DNA from: Mytilus trossulus
Taxonomy: Eukaryota > Mollusca > Bivalvia > Mytilida > Mytilidae
Assembly: GCF_036588685.1 (NCBI RefSeq)
Contig: NC_086373.1
Span: 56,055,164 to 56,119,163 of the forward strand
Length of the DNA: 64,000 nucleotides
Direction: 5' to 3'
Of this stretch, positions 58,567-64,000 are shown one piece after another; the stretch's first letter is position 1, and each line of letters starts with the position of its first letter. The notes beneath the pieces are model-generated. The model was not told the origin of the DNA. It saw only the letters and a program-made list of their open reading frames with translations, and did no database searches. Position numbers and translations under genes: made by a program.

Positions 58567-61208
58567 ATGCCCAAACAAAAAATATATATAAACGAGTCTA
58601 AATTGAAAACTACGTTCAAACCTATGATTGCGTTGGATAAAAACCGCAATTTTTATACGTGTGCATGTCAAACAAATTTCATTGTAGAAGGGTCTAAAAA
58701 CAGCACAAACAACATTTTCCAAAAGACCAAAAAAGTGAAAAGGTATATTTAAACAAAACGCATTTGACTAACAGGTCGAACAACTGATGTTCTTTAACCC
58801 TGCTGACTGCCATTGACGATTGCCAAATAAAATTGATCACAAGATGTAACAAAATGGATCTGAATATAAATTTAATACGTCACAGAAAAAAATGTTGGTT
58901 AACTTGTGGCTATGATGTTGTGCCACAAACATTCGGTGTCAATATTTCTTTAGTACACCAGATCTAGATTTCGACAATATATGTCTCTTCAGTGATGTTA
59001 GGGATCGAAACGGTATTTGGAAGGCCATATAATTTACTCTCAATTTAAGATTGACTCTTGAATTTTAAGAGACAATATAGGATGAACGGATCATATAAAC
59101 CGGCGGGAAAATAGGATACATGCCCAAACAAAAAATATATATAAACGAGTCTAAATTGAAAACTACGTTCAAACCTATGATTGCGTTGGATAAAAACCGC
59201 AATTTTTATACGTGTGCATGTCAAACAAATTTCGTTGTAGAAGGGTCTAAGAACAGCACAAACAACATTTTCCAAAAGACCAAAAAAGTGAAAAAGTATA
59301 TTTAAACAAAACGCATTTGACTAACAGGTCGAACAACTGATGTTCTTTAACCCTGCTGACTGCCATTGACGATTGCCAAATAAAATTGATCACAAGATGT
59401 AACAAAATGGATCTGAATATAAATTTAATACGTCACAGAAAAAAAATTTGGTTAACTTGTGGCTACGATGTTGTGCCACAAACATTCGGTGTCAATATTT
59501 CTTTAGTACACCAGATCTAGATTTCGACAATATATGTCTCTTCAGTGATGTTAGGGATCGAAACGGTATTTGGAAGGCCATATAATTTACTCTCAATTTA
59601 AGATTGACTCTTGAATTTTAAGAGACAATATAGGATGAACGGATCATATAAACCGGCGGGAAAATAGGATACATGCCCAAACAAAAAATATATATAAACG
59701 AGTCTAAATTGAAAACTACGTTCAAACCTATGATTGCGTTGGATAAAAACCGCAATTTTTTTACGTGTGCATGTGAAACAAATTTCGTTGTAGAAGGGTC
59801 TAAAACAGCACAAACAACATTTTCCAAAAGACCAAAAAAGTGAAAAAGTATATTTAAACAAAACGCATTTGACTAACAGGTCGAACAACTGATGTTCTTT
59901 AACCCTGCTGACTGCCATAAATTTGACGATTGCCAAATAAAATTGATCACAAGATGTAACAAAATGGATCTGAATATAATTTTAATACGTCACAGAAAAA
60001 AAATTTTGGTTAACTTGTGGCTACGATGTTGTGCCACAAACATTCGGTGTCAATATTTCTTTAGTACACCAGATCTAGATGCCCAAACAAAAAATATATA
60101 TAAACGAGTCTAAATTGAAAACTACGTTCAAACCTATGATTGCGTTGGATAAAAACCGCAATTTTTATACGTGTGCATGTCAAACAAATTTCGTTGTAGA
60201 AGGGTCTAAAAACAGCACAAACAACATTTTCCAAAAGACCAAAAAAGTGAAAAAGTATATTTAAACAAAACGCATTTGACTAACAGGTCGAACAACTGAT
60301 GTTCTTTAACCCTGCTGACTGCCATTGACGATTGCCAAATAAAATTGACCACAAGATGTAACAAAATGGATCTGAATATAAATTTAATACGTCACAGAAA
60401 AAAAATTTGGTTAACTTGTGGCTACGATGTTGTGCCACAAACATTCGGTGTCAAGATTTCTTTAGTAAACCAGATCTAGATTTCGACAATATATGTCTCT
60501 TCAGTGATGTTAGGGATCGAAACGGTATTTGGAAGGCCATATAATTTACTCTCAATTTAAGATTGACTCTTGAATTTTAAGAGACAATATAGGATGAACG
60601 GATCATATAAACCGGAGGGAAAATAGGATACATGCCCAAACAAAAAATATATATAAACGAGTCTAAATTGAAAACTACGTTCAAACCTATGATTGCGTTG
60701 GATAAAAACCGCAATTTTTATACGTGTGCATGTGAAACAAATTTCGTTGTAGAAGGGTCTAAAAACAGCACAAACAACATTTTCCAAAAGACCAAAAAAG
60801 TGAAAAAGTATATTTAAACAAAACGCATTTGACTAACAGGTCGAACAACTGATGTTCTTTAACCCTGCTGACTGCCATTGACGATTGCCAAATAAAATTG
60901 ATCACAAGATGTAACAAAATGGATCTGAATATAAATTTAATACGTCACAGAAAAAATTTTTGGTTAACTTGTGGCTACGATGTTGTGCCACAAACATTCG
61001 GTGTCAATATTTCTTTAGTACACCAGATCTAGATTTCGACAATATATGTCTCTTCAGTGATGTTAGGGATCGAAACGGTATTTGGAAGGCCATATAATTT
61101 ACTCTCAATTTAAGATTGACTCTTGAATTTTAAGAGACAATATAGGATGAACGGATCATATAAACCGGAGGGAAAATAGGATACATGCCCAAACAAAAAT
61201 ATATATAT
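58567..61208. repeat. 553-bp satellite array
   Basis: Units start with ATGCCCAAACAAAAAATATA at 58567, 59120, 59673, 60079, 60632 and 61185 (the last only about 25 bp). Full units are 553 bp; the third (59673-60078) lacks the final 147 bp. Copies are nearly identical, with scattered substitutions and short indels in A-runs. Each unit carries a 61-codon plus ORF and overlapping minus ORFs, judged to be by-products. Confidence 0.93.
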
Positions 61209-61460
61209 ATAAATTATGAACTTAAAATATTTGCAAAATAATAAACTTTTTCCTCCTCCGCAAAAACGTGTGCAGCATGCGTTGTTGAACCGTAAAAATG
61301 ATGAAGCTTTAGGACGCGCAGGTGTCAGATCGGATAGGTTGTCACGGGGTCATGGTTCATTTTCTGGCTAGTTTCCGGTTGAATAATGCAGCGAGTGGAC
61401 TTATATTTCAATTTATTAAGGTGAGGTATTTAATGTAATAAAACTCGTAGAGCATATGAA

Positions 61461-62657
61461 ATGGCGACTGTATTTACTTCCTGTATAAAGGATGATGATA
61501 TAATAACGTGTACAATTTGTCTAGAACAGTTTAACAATCCGAAGTATTTACCATGTTTACATACATTTTGCGAAAGTTGTATTGCCACATATATTACTTC
61601 CGCGTTTGAAAAAGATAATACAAATATTGGTTGTCCAGTTTGTAGAGCTAAGGTTTCTGTCCCTGCTGAAAGAATAACGCCAGAGGAATGGGCAAAACAG
61701 TTGCCTCTGAATTTTCTCCTTGTCGGATTAATCGAAAAACATAAAGTAGAACGTACAGAAAAGATATGCATGTCATGCGAACGATTTGATGTTAATACGA
61801 AATCAGAAGCGTCTTCCGTGTGTATTGATTGCTCTGACGCTCTTTGCGCAACATGTACAAGGTGTCATAAAAGTAGTAAATTAAGTTCAAACCATGAAAT
61901 TGTTCCAATATCAGACATTTCAAAAGACGGTTATGCTTTGAAATCATTTAAGAACATGTGCTCCGAGCACAAAACTAAAGAGCTGGAATTATTCTGTGTA
62001 GATCATGATTGTCCATGCTGTTCAATATGTGTTTCAGTCAAACATAGAAAATGCAAAAATGTTTTGACTATCGAGGAAGCTGCCAAAGCATTCAGAGAAT
62101 CAAACACCATAAGCAAGACTACAAACGAGGTTAGTGCTTTATTGGCAGATTTAGATACTGTGTTGGAATCTGAAAAAAGTTCTTTAGTTGACATGGACGC
62201 TGTTTATGATACCGAAATGCAGAAATGTGATAAATTTTGGAAAACATTGCAGCAAAAGATTGATGAACTTAAAAGTAAATGGACAAAGGCATACCAAAAA
62301 ACATACCTCAGTGAACAGGCTAAACTCGAGTTATCTATTAGTGATGCCGAGAATAGAATGAAAGCTGTCAAAAATACTAAGCAAATCTTGGAAGCTACAT
62401 TGAAAGAAGCTTCGGATGTCCAGTTAATGATTGAAATTAAAAAATTGAAGATTTATATTGAAAAACAATTTAGAAGATTTGAGAACACTCAAAATACATA
62501 CAGCAAAATAGAGTTTCAATTTATTGATAGTGTAGATGACATTGTCAAAAATATTGAAGAAAAAATAGTCATTAACAATGATAAAATGCCAAAAGTTTTA
62601 CATTTTTCTAGCACCAAATGTGTTAAAAATGAAATTAAAGATGAATCGTTTCAGTAA
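61461..62657 (+). CDS. TRIM-like RING/B-box/coiled-coil protein
   Basis: Predicted RING-type E3 ubiquitin ligase of the TRIM/RBCC class, cytosolic. Single exon, 398 aa; ATG 61461 lies 16 codons before the first zinc ligand and reads MATVFTSCIKDDD. RING: C17, C20, C32, H34, C37, C40, C58, C61. B-box 1 about 103-148 (CMSC, CIDC, CATC). B-box 2 about 167-198 (CSEH, CVDHDC, CSIC, H195, C198). Coiled coil about 205-345. No NHL, B30.2 or filamin domain follows, so it is a short TRIM, as is common in bivalve expansions. The frame stays open for 39 codons after the stop. Target unknown; a role in innate immunity is a family-level guess. Confidence 0.9.
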   Translation: MATVFTSCIKDDDIITCTICLEQFNNPKYLPCLHTFCESCIATYITSAFEKDNTNIGCPVCRAKVSVPAERITPEEWAKQLPLNFLLVGLIEKHKVERTEKICMSCERFDVNTKSEASSVCIDCSDALCATCTRCHKSSKLSSNHEIVPISDISKDGYALKSFKNMCSEHKTKELELFCVDHDCPCCSICVSVKHRKCKNVLTIEEAAKAFRESNTISKTTNEVSALLADLDTVLESEKSSLVDMDAVYDTEMQKCDKFWKTLQQKIDELKSKWTKAYQKTYLSEQAKLELSISDAENRMKAVKNTKQILEATLKEASDVQLMIEIKKLKIYIEKQFRRFENTQNTYSKIEFQFIDSVDDIVKNIEEKIVINNDKMPKVLHFSSTKCVKNEIKDESFQ

Positions 62658-62777
62658 GGTCTAGATCACTCGCCTGCCGATAGAGCACCTGCTGATATAG
62701 CACCATCAGCTGGCGATAAGGCACCTTTTTTGAAAAAAATGATTTGCCTCCCTTTGCACAGTGTCTTAAGTTTTTAG
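62658..62777 (+). other. In-frame open extension after the TRIM stop
   Basis: Same frame as the TRIM gene, open from 62658 to TAG 62775-62777. Codes for a short periodic Pro/Ala/Asp stretch (SPADRAPADIAPSAGDKAP) arising from three diverged copies of a roughly 18-bp GC-rich unit with GATA-AGCACC. Could be untranslated minisatellite, a former C-terminus cut by a nonsense change, or readthrough. Confidence 0.35.
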
Positions 62778-64000
62778 AGAAATAACTATTTGCTTCTCAT
62801 TTTAACCTAATTTAAATTGTTTTGTCGGGATTTATTTGAATAAATACTTTGAAAATTAAATTATTTTTGTAGTATCTCCTTTGGATCTAAATAAAATGTA
62901 AACTATAAGCTTACAGAATAAGATTTAATGTTCGTTCTAAATATTTTTTATACAACTCACAAATAACGATGCCTGCCCTGTCATATATATGAATGAAGTT
63001 CTGGATAGGGTGTGTATATATATATTAGAGGATGATGGACAAAGACAACAGAATTGACACAAAAAGGGAATAAAAAAAAATAGGATAAAAATAGAGAATA
63101 ATTCATGTAAACTACAACTTCAAGACTAAAATGTAAATCTCGTTCTAATTAACAAAATAATGATGCCTGTCATACAAGTAGGTTATAGTGGGACTGCGCT
63201 CCACTATTTCTCCTCGAGGAGGTTCTAATCTCCTATAATCTTGCCAACATAAGTCATTAAACATATATTTCTGAAACTTTGTGATCATTGCCCTCTACAG
63301 AAAAAGACACGTTCTGGCCTATTTATTGTTGTTCTTTATGCATTGGTGAATTTAAATGTATATTTTACTTCATTAAGATTTCTCTAAATTTTGTACAAGT
63401 TAACATGGATTCTCTGTAAATATCAACCATGCCACATATAGGTCGTGGCACGCATAGTCTCAGAAAAGCTTCAAACTTTGTCAGTTAATACACTTTAATG
63501 TATAAATGGAAAAAAAATATTGATATTGTTGCTATGGACCATGGTTGCCATGGTAACGGGATATTCTAATTTTACCTTCAAAATTGCTCTTTTTCAACTA
63601 TGAAATAGGTCTACTTTGGGCATTAATATCCACTAAAATAGCAATATATTGGTAAAAATACCTATAATTTATATGAATATCATTAAAAATTAAAATAATA
63701 ATTGAATTTAAAAATATCAAATATTTTTTGTTGCCCTGATTTGATCCGTGGATACATGGAAGAGTTCAACCGGTATATAAAATACCCAATTTAGACAGTT
63801 TTTGAGGACGTGTAGCAAACTTACGCATCCATGTAGGAATATGACATTATACTTTCCTTTGAGGCAACATATTGTAGTTTCGATAAATGGAATGAAATTC
63901 TTGGGGATCTTGTTTCCAAGAGCGGTAACCATGGAAACAAAAAAGTCAAATTTTCAAATTTTTATCAGTTTTTTCCATTAAAAAGTGCAATTAAAAAGTT
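62778..64000. other. No gene recognised
   Basis: AT-rich flank. A short GC-richer hairpin lies around 63187-63238 (GGGACTGCGCTCCAC; CTCCTCGAGGAGG). No exon, RNA gene or repeat family assigned. Confidence 0.5.

Noticed and set aside
58567-60817. 61-codon plus ORF and about 76-codon minus ORFs in each 553-bp unit
   Set aside because: Array copies are nearly identical at every position, so conservation of the ORF is not evidence of selection.
1-64000. tRNA, rRNA or other structured RNA genes
   Set aside because: No A-box/B-box pair with a cloverleaf and no rRNA segment was found by eye; a covariance-model scan would be needed to be sure.

Overview
The window is eukaryotic nuclear DNA: AT-rich, with GT-AG introns, no operons and dense transposon debris. 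It fits a marine bivalve of the mussel (Mytilus) type. The evidence is several dispersed repeats that I recognise as typical of mussel genomes (cores reading ATGTGGTATGATTGCCAATG, GGAAATGGGGAATGTGT and CCACCAAAAACTA-like), HINE/pearl-like elements, a V-SINE-like core, a DIRS-type retrotransposon and a bivalve-style TRIM gene. The species call is inference; no search could be run.

Layout. (1) 1-19,004: a plus-strand gene for a quinone-oxidoreductase-like MDR protein (like QOR-like protein 2), rebuilt from eight phase-compatible exons (334 aa). Its introns hold a 653-bp TIR element (one inverted copy upstream, three direct copies in a 3.5-kb tandem composite), an intact-looking hAT MITE, TA-flanked MITEs, a large foldback and two decayed copies of the start of exon 7. 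(2) 19,005-26,700: a foldback element, then 34-bp, 25-bp and 49-bp tandem arrays. The 49-bp array is 3.8 kb and open in all three forward frames. (3) 26,732-35,014: two minus-strand paralogues for two-Ig-domain membrane proteins. They share an intron phase and architecture but have unrelated cytoplasmic tails (36-aa Tyr-rich repeats in one, acidic repeats in the other). (4) 36,217-48,209: nuclear gene for mitochondrial EF-Tu, two exons around a 10.6-kb intron full of transposons. The largest is a 5.9-kb inverted-arm element with CACTGTG ends and a 5-bp target duplication, enclosing a FLYWCH zinc-finger fragment. (5) 48,591-53,860: HINE-like copies and minisatellites. (6) 54,277-58,470: a broken minus-strand DIRS-like retrotransposon. 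(7) 58,567-61,208: a 553-bp satellite. (8) 61,461-62,657: an intronless RING/B-box/coiled-coil (TRIM-like) gene with an in-frame open extension after its stop. The remainder shows no gene I can support.

The genes are not a pathway. Two (QOR-like, EF-Tu) look like housekeeping or mitochondrial genes; the Ig pair and the TRIM gene look like fast-evolving lineage-specific receptor and effector families. The most promising undescribed items are the paired Ig receptors with divergent tails, the RSS-like inverted-arm element, and the three-copy composite transposon.
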